Assembly (NCBI GenBank): GCA_018340375.1
Contig: JAFFJZ010000004.1
Coordinates: forward strand, 26,138,001 to 26,202,000
DNA from: Gonatopus flavifemur
Lineage: Eukaryota; Arthropoda; Insecta; Hymenoptera; Dryinidae
Direction: 5' to 3'
DNA: 64,000 nt
The position numbers and the translations under genes are program-made. Below the pieces are notes generated by a model, which was given only the letters and a program-made list of their open reading frames with translations, searched no databases and was not told where the DNA came from. Numbering within the stretch: position 1 is the stretch's first letter; every line of letters starts with the position of its first letter. Positions 44,286-54,760 of the stretch are shown one piece after another.

Positions 44286-46563
44286 CACTGAGAAAAAAAA
44301 TTCTTTGAATTAATGAAATTGATTTCATTGATTCCCATTTCATTGCGTCAAATAAATGTCTTTTTGACTCTAGAATAATTTCATAACCATAAAAAGTCGT
44401 TTCATTCATACTATGAAACAGCTCATTGAAATTCATTTTTTGAAATTAAAAACACACTCTATCGACTGAATAACTAATTATTTTTGTCAATATCATCTTT
44501 CATCCGATTTATAACTCTCATTTGATGAATTCCAGAGTGAAAACCGATGAAATACAACTTCAATTTTCTAACATAAAGTTTCGTATGGAAATCGAGGTTG
44601 ATTATACTAAGTATTTGAAATTCATGAGAATCGAGTATTTGACATGACAATTGTTTGCTTCACCAGAATAATTATCGACTCCGAGTGGAAATATATTTCA
44701 TAAAAGGAATAGACATGGCTCACAATTCATGAATTTCTCCCTTCATGAGGAAAACAATGCGAGATCAGGTTAAGAAAATAATTATTATATTCAAGAACAT
44801 GAAGTTATAGAACCAAAAATACTGTTATTCATAAACCGGTAAGTTGAGAGTATAATAATCTCATACATTTCAATACAAGTGGTTTTGTTTAGATAATAAC
44901 ATTGAATCATATATTGAATAGTTGTAAATGTAATTCCGAGAGTTCTATTTTTTCAACAGAAAACTAAATTCATGATCACAATGAGATATTTTTTCAGTTC
45001 AAACTTCAGAGCAATTTCTTTGGATAAAATCTATTTCATAGAACAGATTTCATATGAACAATGATAGTTTGGATACTTTTGAAGTCAATAAAATGAAGTA
45101 TTGTAACCCATGATTTGGGAATTCGAATCAAACGAAGCTATTTTATTCATGCTAATAAATGTGTTCTCGAAGTTTGAATTGTTTATAGAAACAAAACGAA
45201 ACTTAAAACTCATGAAATCTGATAAATCATCGTCACATATCTTGTCGAATCAACTCTTTGCCACTGAAAACATCGTTCAAATAATGTACTGCAAGATTTT
45301 TTGGCTTTAATAGTTCAATATTATCTTATTCGATGGTTAATTAGTTCCAATAAACGATTCAAACTCCAGCAAATATCTAAAAAATTACCTCATTGAAAAT
45401 TTCCATTCATGATTGAAGAAGGATTCTAGTCAATAAACTGCCAACCTGATTATTCTCGTCAATACTACGTTTGATGTGGTCAAAATTTTATACATTCCGT
45501 AAAATTCCAGTGCTTTTTGCAAATAAAGGTTTCATCGAGCCCATAAAATGGATAGATCGATCGAATTTATGAATTCATTGAATCAAAGAAATATGTTTTT
45601 TAAATGAAAATGTATTGAATTCACTCCGACAAATTGCGTTTACTTCTCAGAAGGTGGCAATACTTTCTTACAAGCTATCTTCCTGCAGTGCAGTTCGCAT
45701 ATAAAGAACTAATTCACCGTAAACCTATAGTAAGTAATGTTCCATCCTGATAATTATTCCTTTCAGGTTCCGGCATCGAACATCATCAACGGATATGACT
45801 TGATCGCAGAGAAAAACAGTTTCTCAAACTTCCTGATCATATTAATCATCTGATCGAATAATCCAATTGTTTCAAATGAACTATAGATCACACAGGAACT
45901 AAGAAGGTCGGCTCCACCCTTGCGCGAATGCTCTGACTCCTGCTTATTTCTTTTCATTCTGTAAATTTTGTAAAATATAATTCATCTAATCAAAATGAAT
46001 TCCATTGATTCAAAGAAAGATTTATTCATATCAATAAGTTCTCTGAAGGATCAGAAAACCTCCTTGTACATTCTACGGAATAATTTCTCAGATAGGGAAG
46101 AATATTCATTGTTTCAAATATTGATTTATTTACAGAAAATTTTCATTTCATATTCATGAAAACATTTTATTTCGAATTCAAGAAATATTTATATTATTTA
46201 TATTGATATTTTCCTATTTTAAAACTTTTCTTATTCAAATAATCAAATATTTCACTGAAAGGAGAAATTATCATGTTGGCACTACAGTTGGTTATTACAG
46301 TGTTATGAGTGGCTTCTGCCCATCAAATGCCTAATTCATCGAATCAAATTATATTCCATGAATTCGAAGATCAAAATTTTCCATCGAATAACTTTTCCAT
46401 CAATCCTAAGTACCTCATATTCCAATCAATGATCCCACCATTTCCGTGTGAATTACATATTAGATGAAGTTGATGCAATAACTCCACAGATACCATTGGA
46501 TGAATTCATTTCTTAGACTCAAAGAGAAATTAATCGATCCAAAAAACATTTTTTTTCTCAGTG
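44286..46563. mobile_element. 2.28-kb non-autonomous element, CACTGAGAAAAAAAA ends
   Basis: The left end CACTGAGAAAAAAAATTC and the right end, mirrored, ATTTTTTTTCTCAGTG are flanked by TA on both sides (44284-44285, 46564-46565). The interior is AT-rich with frequent attcattgaattcat and tgaattcaa words on both strands and no transposase. It is much longer than the other MITEs here with similar ends. The inverted ends are short, so an accidental pairing of two separate MITE ends is possible. Confidence 0.5.
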
Positions 46564-46565
46564 TA

Positions 46566-47270
46566 TCAATAATCAGTATCAGTCTTTACTTGGATTTTAT
46601 AACTTGATATCCTTTATGCTCTTCCAAATCTACAATCCAGTGACTGTGTGGTATTTTAACGCGAGATAATGCATTGAATCTAGTAGTTCCCATCACAAAC
46701 CTGACGACGTGATTGTTTTTCCATGGAAACAAAATAAACCGACAATGTTCCCAACTAGAGTTTCACGATGTTACAAAGAGCATTGATATTGGAGTATCGA
46801 TATTACGGAGCATAAATAATCGATTCCACGAAGTATCGCACAAAAAATACACAGGGCCACAAAATGGAATTGAGGTGGAGCATCTCTCACCGAGGTTAAC
46901 CTCCATGTTTTTGGAGTGGCTGATTACGATCCCGGTATCGACATCACTCCATCATGTGAGCATTGAGGTCAAATGGAGGTCAAACACCTTAAACCACGTG
47001 ATATGATCCTTTTGACCCCAGATTCTGGAAGAACGGAACATTTCACACCCAGATACGCATTTACTTGTTAGTCAAAACAACCTTTGAAGGTCATTTTGAG
47101 GTCATATAAAGGCGGGATCCTTTTCTTCTTATTTCTCGGCTAATATCTTCGCTAGGGACAGGTCTGCAACCAGGAGACTTTCATGGCTGAGAGTTAGCTG
47201 ATCACGATTTCCGTGGATGTGATTCCATCAAATGATTGGTCCATAGTGGAAAATGAGAAGTTGAATGGGT
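46566..47270. other. No recognisable feature
   Basis: Contains an ATG open frame of 97 codons (46713-47006) without recognised similarity. The gaggtcaaatgg/aggtcattttgaggtc words at 46966-47100 resemble degenerate repeats elsewhere in the window. Confidence 0.35.
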
Positions 47271-47271
47271 T

Positions 47272-47389
47272 CCCCACATAGCACAAATATCTCAGTGTTT
47301 TCTCCAGGACATTCTGATAATATCGCAATATCTCTGGGATGTTGTATTATATTCTGGAGATATCACTCCGACATTCATGCTATGTGGGT
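47272..47389. mobile_element. 118-bp MITE, CCCACATAGCAC ends
   Basis: Left CCCCACATAGCAC, right GCTATGTGGG. Inside, tctccaggacattctgata and ttctggagatatcactccgacat pair imperfectly. Same end-family as 8741-8928 and 11789-11876 with a different interior. Confidence 0.65.
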
Positions 47390-47464
47390 AATGTCCAGTT
47401 TCACGCTTCAGTGTTGAAATCATTTTGGTTGAATACATAAGTGTTTATTTCTAAAAATTACAAT

Positions 47465-47835
47465 TTAAAAGAATTGAATTCCTACAATTTCTTCGGGTTC
47501 CAAATTAATTCTCTTTAACATGTCCAGCGGCATTCCTCCATAGATATTTTTATATTCAGAACATGTTTCACAATCGAAGGAATTCACCTTAAATTTGATA
47601 CAAAGTTCACATCTTTGGGGTACAGGATATTCGATAATCTGGTGAAGCCATCTTGATGTTTTCAATTTCTTCTCTAATTTGAAGAGATTCTTTTCATCTT
47701 TAACGTAATTTGAAAAGAACTTTGAATAACATGCGTCGGTTTCCTTGACTTCTTCTGTCCGTAGGCTGCGTCTACGCTCTCCTAGGCGAGATTGAATTGC
47801 CTTATTCTTCATTCTCACCGCGGCGATTTCTTCCA
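47465..47835 (-). CDS. Candidate terminal exon, Cys-pair protein of unknown family
   Basis: A minus-strand open segment preceded by a 3' splice site (ctattttcaatag, AG next to 47835) and ending in TAA at 47465-47467. The encoded 123 residues are charged (EEIAAVRMKNKAIQSRLGER, YVKDEKNLFKLEKKLKTSR). They contain two CxxC pairs nine residues apart (CELCIKFKVNSFDCETC), as in a small zinc-binding fold, and end LDMLKRINLEPEEIVGIQFF. I do not recognise it. An exon of a cellular gene seems as likely as a transposon protein. The upstream exon may be the open segment at 48275-48530. Confidence 0.4.
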
Positions 47836-48274
47836 CTATTGAAAATAGAACGATGGACAAATTATTTATGATCGAACCAATAGAGATTGTGGATCATGAT
47901 TCAAAATACGGGGCCTAGGGTGATGTTAACGAATATTGAGAACAGGCGAGAGATAAGTACTTTGAATTACACAAAAAACTTTGAATCGATCTGCAGATGC
48001 AAGAAAAGAAAAAACATGGGGGTTTTTGAATACGCTACTTCAATCAGGACATGTATTTAGATACGAATATCCGTATTGATCGTAGAAGTATTTGTTTTCT
48101 GGTGAGTAAAAGAGACAGATGAATTGTCTATGCTTTTCACTATAGATTTTTCTTCATGCTGTAGTATGTATAAATTTGATATTTGATATACATACACAAC
48201 AGAAGATCCACCTTTACGTATGCATTCAATGCTACTATACAAAGGCAGAAGTTACTTACTTAAGATTGGTGAAT

Positions 48275-48532
48275 TTATTCGAGGAAAGATAGAAGAAATG
48301 TCCCCGTAGACGAGGGCGATTTTCCAGTCAGGATAGGTGATGACGTTGGCGATTCAAATTTTTGCCTTGGTTGGTTGATCCTTGAAATTGTGGATAGGTC
48401 GACCTTTACTTCGGATGGTTGAATCGTCGTAGTAGACCCTTGTTCCAAAAGTTGCTTGGAATATATATCGATTTCCTCGTTCAATGTTAAGTGAAAAACG
48501 AGACGTAGTTCTTTACTTGAGAGTAAAGATTA
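48275..48532 (-). CDS. Possible upstream exon, Ser/Thr-rich
   Basis: Minus-strand frame open from about 48532 with no ATG. It encodes NEEIDIYSKQLLEQGSTTTI, then a Ser/Thr/Pro-rich stretch (SPTSSPILTGKSPSSTGT), and ends LLSFLE at TAA. A strong 5' splice site (GTAAGTAAC) lies 15 bp after that stop at about 48252-48260, so a frameshift or alternative phase could link it to 47835. As it stands the phases do not connect. Weak evidence. Confidence 0.25.
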
Positions 48533-48597
48533 TTCTTCTTGAGAGAAGGGAAGTTCTTCTTGAGAGAAAGGAAGTTCTGCTTGAGAGCAGATAATAG
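48517..48597. repeat. Short tandem repeat, ~22-bp units (CTTGAGAGAAAGGAAGTT)
   Basis: cttgagagaagggaagttct, cttgagagaaaggaagttctg and cttgagagcagataat follow one another with a ~22-bp period. Confidence 0.7.
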
Positions 48598-49380
48598 CTT
48601 AAGAGCGGAATTCTTAATGAATCGAATTTGCGCATGTTTCACGCCTTTTCATACATTTTTCTGGCCTGTCAATCAACCAATTGGAATCGTCCCTTCCGCT
48701 TTGATTCTTTAAGGGTAGGAGTATGTGTGATTTCGATTCTTCTTTGGTGTCCTTTCTCGAACGGTAAATTTGCTCACTTGGATTTTCCTACCTTTTTTTC
48801 GGAACCGATTTCTTCATGTCGTTGTTAACAGTCTTCATCATCTTCAGATTCTCTTTACTATTTTATATCATTGTTATTATTTTCATTGACACTAATATCT
48901 TACTATTATTATTATTATTATTATTATTTGTTCTTAACTTGTTGTTATCTTCAATCTGAAAATTCGTTTGTTTTTTAGTGTCGTCATTGTTGATAAACTG
49001 TCGATTTTGTTCGCTGAAATCATATTAGTTACTTTATAAAAATTGTTACAAAGTGTTTTATATTGTTCAAAAAAAATTGTTGACTTAGCCATGAAGGGAG
49101 AAAAAGAAATATATATATATATTTTTAGAGAATAATTATTACTCAAGAAAAACGAGTACGATATTTATTTTACGGGATATCTCTCCCTCTTTCTATTTCA
49201 CCTTACTTCCTTGTTTAATTCAGATAGGGTAGGTGCGCAAAGCGTATTCATGTGGCACGGTACATACGTTACGGTGTATTCGACGCGATGCGTGCGATAT
49301 GTACAGTAAATAGGGTTTGAGGTATACGATTAGTTGTCATTGTTCAGGGTGTTTTTCGAGTTTAATGAACAATTTGATAC
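48598..49380. other. Non-coding, with (TTA)n microsatellite
   Basis: No gene. A TTA/ATT run of about eight units lies at 48902-48928, and an AT run at 49111-49123. Confidence 0.5.
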
Positions 49381-49384
49381 TTAA

Positions 49385-49589
49385 CCCTTACGAGGTAACG
49401 TCGGGTCACTCATGCTGTTCCAAAATCTTCTCCTCTTGCTCATTTGAAGAGAAGAGTAAGCAAACGATATCATAAGTAATTGTACCCTAGGAGGCTATAA
49501 GCTTCCCAAGTGTCATCACTTTAGTTCGTGAACAGCATTCATAGGAGCCAATCGTAGGAGCTATCCAAAATGACGGTACCTCATAAGGG
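49385..49589. mobile_element. piggyBac-like MITE, 205 bp, TTAA flanks
   Basis: CCCTTACGAGGTAACGTC at the left mirrors GACGGTACCTCATAAGGG at the right, and both sides abut TTAA (49381-49384, 49590-49593). TTAA target sites with CCCTT-type ends are the mark of piggyBac-family elements. Non-coding interior. Confidence 0.75.
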
Positions 49590-49629
49590 TTAATATGTAT
49601 AGCGCATGCATAGGTGATTATTATATATA

Positions 49630-51661
49630 CAGGGTGGGGCATTTAGAGTGTCGCGGGCGTTTTTTCCAAAAATAAAATGAGATACAAGAAAATTTTTCGG
49701 ACAAAAATTGTAGGGTATCGAGGGGGACATCCGATGGTGGCCTTGGCTTTGACCTCAAATCTCATCTTCAAGGCCATTCTGAGGTCAACTCTTGTTTTTT
49801 AAATAGCATCTCATATTTTTTACTGCAGATTTGGATTCTAGGTCAAAAACCAAGAAACTTTTGTCTGAACCATTTCCCTGAGATCCGCAAAGATGGCGCT
49901 CTAATCGATATTGTTCCATACTGAATCTGACATTAGAATAACTCGAAAACGAAGGGTCTTGGGGGAGAATGTTTCGGACAAGAGTTGTCTGATTCCAAGG
50001 GGGACCCCTTGAACTGAAACGGAGGTGATGGGGTATAACAGACAAAACACAACACATTTCAATCGTCTACATCACTTGGATAATTTTAATGCAGTAGATG
50101 CTCAAAATGATGGCCTTCGACTTCAATACGCATTTCAAAACGTTTTACAAAATATTGCTGAACTCGTGCTAAAATATCTTCATTGATGCTCGCGCATGCA
50201 TTGATGATTCGTTGACGCATATTCTCAGGTGTAGTCGGTGCTTGTTGATAAACTGTATCTTTTATGTATCCCCATAAAACAAAATCTGGAGAAGTAAGAT
50301 CCGGAGAACGGGCAGGCCAATGAACTGGTCCACGACGTCCTATCCATCGTCCAGGATAATCTCTGTCCAATATTTCTCGAGCTGTGACTGCATAATGGGA
50401 TGGACAACCATCGTGTTGATACCACATATTCAATCGTTCCTGAATAGGTATGTCTTCAAGTAATGTTGGAAGTACTTGATCTAAGAAATGTCTGTACTTC
50501 TCTCCATTTAGCGTATCTGCAATGAAGTACGGTCCAATTACTCGAGATCGAAAAATACCACACCAAACATTCACAGCCCATTGTCTTTGATGCTCTACTT
50601 GACGTAACCATCTTGGATTTTCTGTCGCCCAGTAATGCATATTATGTCGATTTACTTGACCATGATTGGTGAACGTCGACTCATCAGAAAATAATATGTT
50701 GATGAAGTTGTTATTGTGCATTTGCGCTAGACCCCATCGACAAAACTGAACACGATTTTCGAAATCATCACCGTGAAGGTCTTGATGCAAACAAATGTGA
50801 TACGGATGGAATTTGTGACGTTTCAGTATTCGAAGAACACTTCTTCGAGAAATTCCCGAATGGAGTTCAATTTCACGAGAGCTCACGTGTGGATTATTGG
50901 CTACTGCAGCTAGTACATTAACTTCCGCATTTTCTCCGCTAAAAGTTCTCATTCGATGTCGTTTTTCCCTTGTAACACTTCCCGTTTCTGAGAATAATTT
51001 TGTAATGCGTTGAAAATACCTAATGGATGGCGTTGTTCTTTCAGGAAATCGTTCTGCATACAAGTCATATGGTTGTCTGGGGTTCTTATGCACTTCACCG
51101 TAAATGTAGATCATATCGATCTTCTCAGGAACCGTGTATCGGATATCCATGATTTTCAATTTGTCATAAACCAAGTAATAATCAAATGTAACTGACAAAC
51201 TGACTTTCAAAATCGTGAATTTTCACTGAACCCCGTCGTTTGTTTACATCGCGTGAGCTCTGAATGGTGGTAATGTAGACGATTGGAATGTGTTGTGTAT
51301 TGACAACTTTTGTACGAAACATTCTTTTGCAAGACCCTTCGTTTTCGAGTTATTCGAATGTCAGATTCAAAATGGAACAATATCGATGAGAGCGCCATTT
51401 TTGCGGATTTCAGGAAAATGGTTCAGACAAAAGTTTCTTGGTTTTTGACCTAGAATCCAAATCTGCAGTAAAAAATATGAGATGCTATTTAAAAAACAAG
51501 AATTGATCTCAGAATGCCCTTGAAGATAAGATTTGAGGTCAAAGCCAAGGCCACCATCGGATGTCCCCGTCGGTACCCTACAACTTTTGTCCGAAAAATT
51601 TTCTCGTATCTCACTTCATTTTTGGAAAAAACGCCCGCGACACTTCAAATGCCCCACCCTG
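49630..51661 (-). mobile_element. DD41D mariner element, 2.03 kb, long inverted ends
   Basis: TIRs of about 360 bp (49630-49993, 51300-51661) start CAGGGTGGGGCATTT and mirror each other with few differences. TA lies outside both ends (49628-49629, 51662-51663). Homology between the two sides resumes further in (acacaacacattYcaatcgtctacat at 50047-50072 and its inverse near 51270-51300), so the ancestral arms were longer and the left arm has ~50 extra bp. One intact transposase lies between, in the minus direction. Confidence 0.85.
50086..51150 (-). CDS. DD41D mariner transposase, intact
   Basis: ATG at 51148-51150 begins MDIRYTVPEKIDMIYIYGEV. The frame is open upstream to 51210 but has no earlier ATG. 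The product has 354 residues, the usual length for the family. The N-terminal ~110 residues have the paired helix-turn-helix plan (KNPRQPYDLYAERFPERTTP ... SGISRRSVLRILKRHKFHP). The catalytic Asp are D156 in LFSDEST, D247 in YQHDGCPSHY and D289 in SPDLTSPDFVLWG. There are 41 residues between the last two, which defines the DD41D group of the IS630-Tc1-mariner superfamily. No stops or frameshifts are seen, so it may encode an active nuclear enzyme that acts on the CAGGGTG ends. The long terminal repeats are intact as well. Confidence 0.85.
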   Translation of the reverse strand: MDIRYTVPEKIDMIYIYGEVHKNPRQPYDLYAERFPERTTPSIRYFQRITKLFSETGSVTREKRHRMRTFSGENAEVNVLAAVANNPHVSSREIELHSGISRRSVLRILKRHKFHPYHICLHQDLHGDDFENRVQFCRWGLAQMHNNNFINILFSDESTFTNHGQVNRHNMHYWATENPRWLRQVEHQRQWAVNVWCGIFRSRVIGPYFIADTLNGEKYRHFLDQVLPTLLEDIPIQERLNMWYQHDGCPSHYAVTAREILDRDYPGRWIGRRGPVHWPARSPDLTSPDFVLWGYIKDTVYQQAPTTPENMRQRIINACASINEDILARVQQYFVKRFEMRIEVEGHHFEHLLH

Positions 51662-51747
51662 TATATTCGTGTTTGTGTATTGGAGAAAATATATGTATAT
51701 ATGTACATATATGTGTATAGGAATTTATATATATATATATATATATA

Positions 51748-53255
51748 CAGGGTGATTCAAAATTCGCGCACTCTTTTTTGGGAGTAGATTCCTGATGAAA
51801 TTCTAAAACGATTTGTCCTTTTGCACAATGCTCTTCGACGCATAATTTCCGAGATATAATTAATTAAAGTTTACTAATTATGGGGTGGATCCATCGGTCA
51901 TTCAGGAGCGTCATAACAGAACAAGAGAGGAAGGTGCTTGCAGAGGGCGCTTATACGATCAGCTGATCGGTATAATCGATACGATTTACCAACATACAAA
52001 TTGGTAAATTTTCTCTGTAGAACGATTGAATTCGTCGACACTGTGGAAAAATTGATTCTTGTCATGAATTCTTATCACGATATGCTGTAGGTGAAAGTTG
52101 TAATTTCAGTAATGATTTTTATCCCGCAGACAAATGTAAAATAGTGTTATTTCGGAGGGATAGGGATTCAAGTGGGAGAAAAAAGTATAACTACTCGTTT
52201 TCAATCAGAATTTTCATGTAAAAAAGAAAACATGAGAATTTTCATTCATCCGATACCCAATTTGAACGGTTTGATTAGTAAGTTTAACACGAGAGATTGG
52301 ATTCCGAATCCTGTATTCTGATAGGTCGAGAATCAATGTATATTAGATCAATCCTCGGCCGTTTCAAATGATTCTTCTGAAGAATGTGTTTTCGACTTAT
52401 CCCAACCACAACATTGAACAATGATGAATTTATTCGAATTCACCCTTTTTACATCATTCGATGATTATAAAGGGTTTATCGAACGTCAATAATTTACTTC
52501 AACTTGTACGTAATTAACGTTCGATAAACTCTTTATAATCATCGAATGATGTAAAAAGGGTGAATTCGAATAAATTCATCATTGTTCAATGTTGTGGTTG
52601 GGATAAGTCGAAAACACATTCTTCAGAAGAATCATTTGAAACGGCCGAGGATTGATCTAATATACATTGATTCTCGACCTATCAGAATACAGGATTCGGA
52701 ATCCAATCTCTCGTGTTAAACTTACTAATCAAACCGTTCAAATTGGGTATCGGATGAATGAAAATTCTCATGTTTTCTTTTTTACATGAAAATTCTGATT
52801 GAAAACGAGTAGTTATACTTTTTTCTCCCACTTGAATCCCTATCCCTCCGAAATAACACTATTTTACATTTGTCTGCGGGATAAAAATCATTACTGAAAT
52901 TACAACTTTCACCTACAGCATATCGTGATAAGAATTCATGACAAGAATCAATTTTTCCACAGTGTCGACGAATTCAATCGTTCTACAGAGAAAATTTACC
53001 AATTTGTATGTTGGTAAATCGTATCGATTATACCGATCAGCTGATCGTATAAGCGCCCTCTGCAAGCACCTTCCTCTCTTGTTCTGTTATGACGCTCCTG
53101 AATGACCGATGGATCCACCCCATAATTAGTAAACTTTAATTAATTATATCTCGGAAATCATGCGTCGAAGAGCATTGTGCAAAAGGACAAATCGTTTTAG
53201 AATTTCATCAGGAATCTACTCCCAAAAAAGAGTGCGCGAATTTTGAATCACCCTG
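51748..53255. mobile_element. 1508-bp near-perfect palindrome, 739-bp arms
   Basis: Arms 51748-52486 and 52517-53255 have equal length with a 30-bp loop. By eye I find only isolated mismatches (for example cgcataatttcc against cgcatgatttcc). The termini are CAGGGTGATTCAAAATTCGC, with TA repeats abutting both ends, fitting a TA-targeting Tc1/mariner-type insertion. No frame in the arms looks coding. It lies 87 bp beyond the DD41D element, whose ends also start CAGGGTG. Confidence 0.9.
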
Positions 53256-53276
53256 TATATATATATATATATATAT

Positions 53277-53660
53277 AAATTTTTATACAAACGAAATTAT
53301 AATATCAAACAAAAATTCTACAAATGTCCATCATAATTGAATGAAATTAGATTACGTGTATTAAAAACTGGTGTTTATTATGTGTACACATACCCTGCTT
53401 GGAAGGCCCTACAAATGCAGACATAAATACAACAGGATCCTTGTCGATTTTGTGGGATTTTGAGCGGTTTTTGTCCTGGAATCTGCTCCAATCCGTATGA
53501 ATTTGTCCGGCTTTCGAAGCAGGGTATTGTGATAAAGGCAGAAGTGATATTTCCAGTTTTTTTTTATTATGACAAGGATTTTACAGTCAAAATGACTTTA
53601 CAATGAAGAAGATATATGAATATGAACACTGCAATAATTCATGTGTTTGGTTGTTTGAAG
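53277..53660. other. No recognisable feature
   Basis: AT-rich spacer between the palindrome and the next MITE. I see nothing in it. Confidence 0.4.
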
Positions 53661-53663
53661 ATA

Positions 53664-53766
53664 CAGTAGACGTTCGATTTTCGTCCGCCTGATTTCTCTT
53701 TCCAACCGATGAGAAGGAAAAGTATTGAAAAGAGAGGTTGGACGGGAGAAAATCGAACGCCTACTG
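53664..53766. mobile_element. 103-bp MITE, CAGTAGRCGTTCGATTTTC ends, TA flanks
   Basis: CAGTAGACGTTCGATTTTCG mirrors GAAAATCGAACGCCTACTG, and gtccgcctgatttctctttcc partly mirrors agagaggttggacggg. TA at 53662-53663 and 53767-53768. Tc1/mariner-type MITE. Confidence 0.8.
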
Positions 53767-53768
53767 TA

Positions 53769-54350
53769 ATATGAATTTGAAACTAGCAGTGTCATTGAAC
53801 TTACCTCATGTGCATTTGAATTTTTCTGAAGTACATATTCTAAGAAATCATGATTTAAAAACTCTATTAGTGCATGTTTCATCACCCTAAAAAAAATTTC
53901 ACAATGAGCTAGAATCTAAGTCTACTGACTCAAACCCGCTAATTTCAGTTTCATCAAGATAAAATAGGTTCCAGAATTTGGTCGATTGAGTTGCAAGGTT
54001 TTGAAATGAATCAGAACTACTCTCTTCCAAAGTTCTTTTGATTATTTCTAAATGAAATAGCTGATATATCATTTTTATCGTCCAATATTCTTCAAGATTC
54101 TTTAGCATGATGTTCTTTCAGTGAAGAGCATTATAAAAGAGCTGCAAGATATTCCGATTTCATTTCAACGTACTATAACTGCTAACAATCATACTTGGAC
54201 ATTCACGAATATCCATCAAACATTTAATCATGCTATTTCCATATCCATCAGGAGATGACTTTTTATGTTGAAAATTTCAAGTTGCTACTTTTCAGGGAAA
54301 GATAAAATATGGAGCTTCCCGAAGCAGCTGATCCAAGTGATCCGGTTGAT
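53769..54350. other. No recognisable gene
   Basis: Short open frames only. It may include the 5' end of the Helitron to the right, which I could not place. Confidence 0.35.
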
Positions 54351-54371
54351 TTGAGGGGACTTGGAACATTA

Positions 54372-54700
54372 AGGGGATACCAGCGTACCGACTGAGTAAA
54401 CATTTTCTCGGTGAGAATTCTCCGCACTGAACTCATAAAAAGGCCTGAAATTCCCAGGAAATAATCTTTAGTACTTTATCTATTGCAGTACATCGCTCAA
54501 ATTTCAAATTTCGGAGAACGAATTTGTTTCACCGACTGAGAAAAAAAGTTTCTCTTCGAAATTCGAAATTTGGGCGATATAGCGCGATAGACGAAGTACT
54601 GAAGGATATTGCCTGAAAATTTTATACTCCTCCATGAATTCAGTTCAGAGTATTCTCGCCAAGAAAATGTTTACTCAGTTAGTACGCTGGTATCCCCTTC
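54372..54700. mobile_element. Palindromic MITE at the Helitron 5' side
   Basis: AAGGGGATACCAGCGTAC mirrors GTACGCTGGTATCCCCTT, followed inward by actgagtaaacattttct / agaaaatgtttactcagt and further mirrored blocks. The flanks aggggacttggaacat (left) and aggggactcgaacat (right) are nearly the same, so a ~15-bp duplication surrounds it. Before it, ATGGAGCTTCCCGAAGCAGC at 54312 begins an open frame that it interrupts. Confidence 0.7.
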
Positions 54701-54760
54701 AGGGGACTCGAACATACGTAATTGAGACAAATTCAAAGTGAATAATGATAAATTACGCAC

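Noticed and set aside
51151..51210. 20 extra N-terminal residues on the DD41D transposase
   Set aside because: That start would be TTG. The first ATG in frame is at 51150 and gives the expected length.
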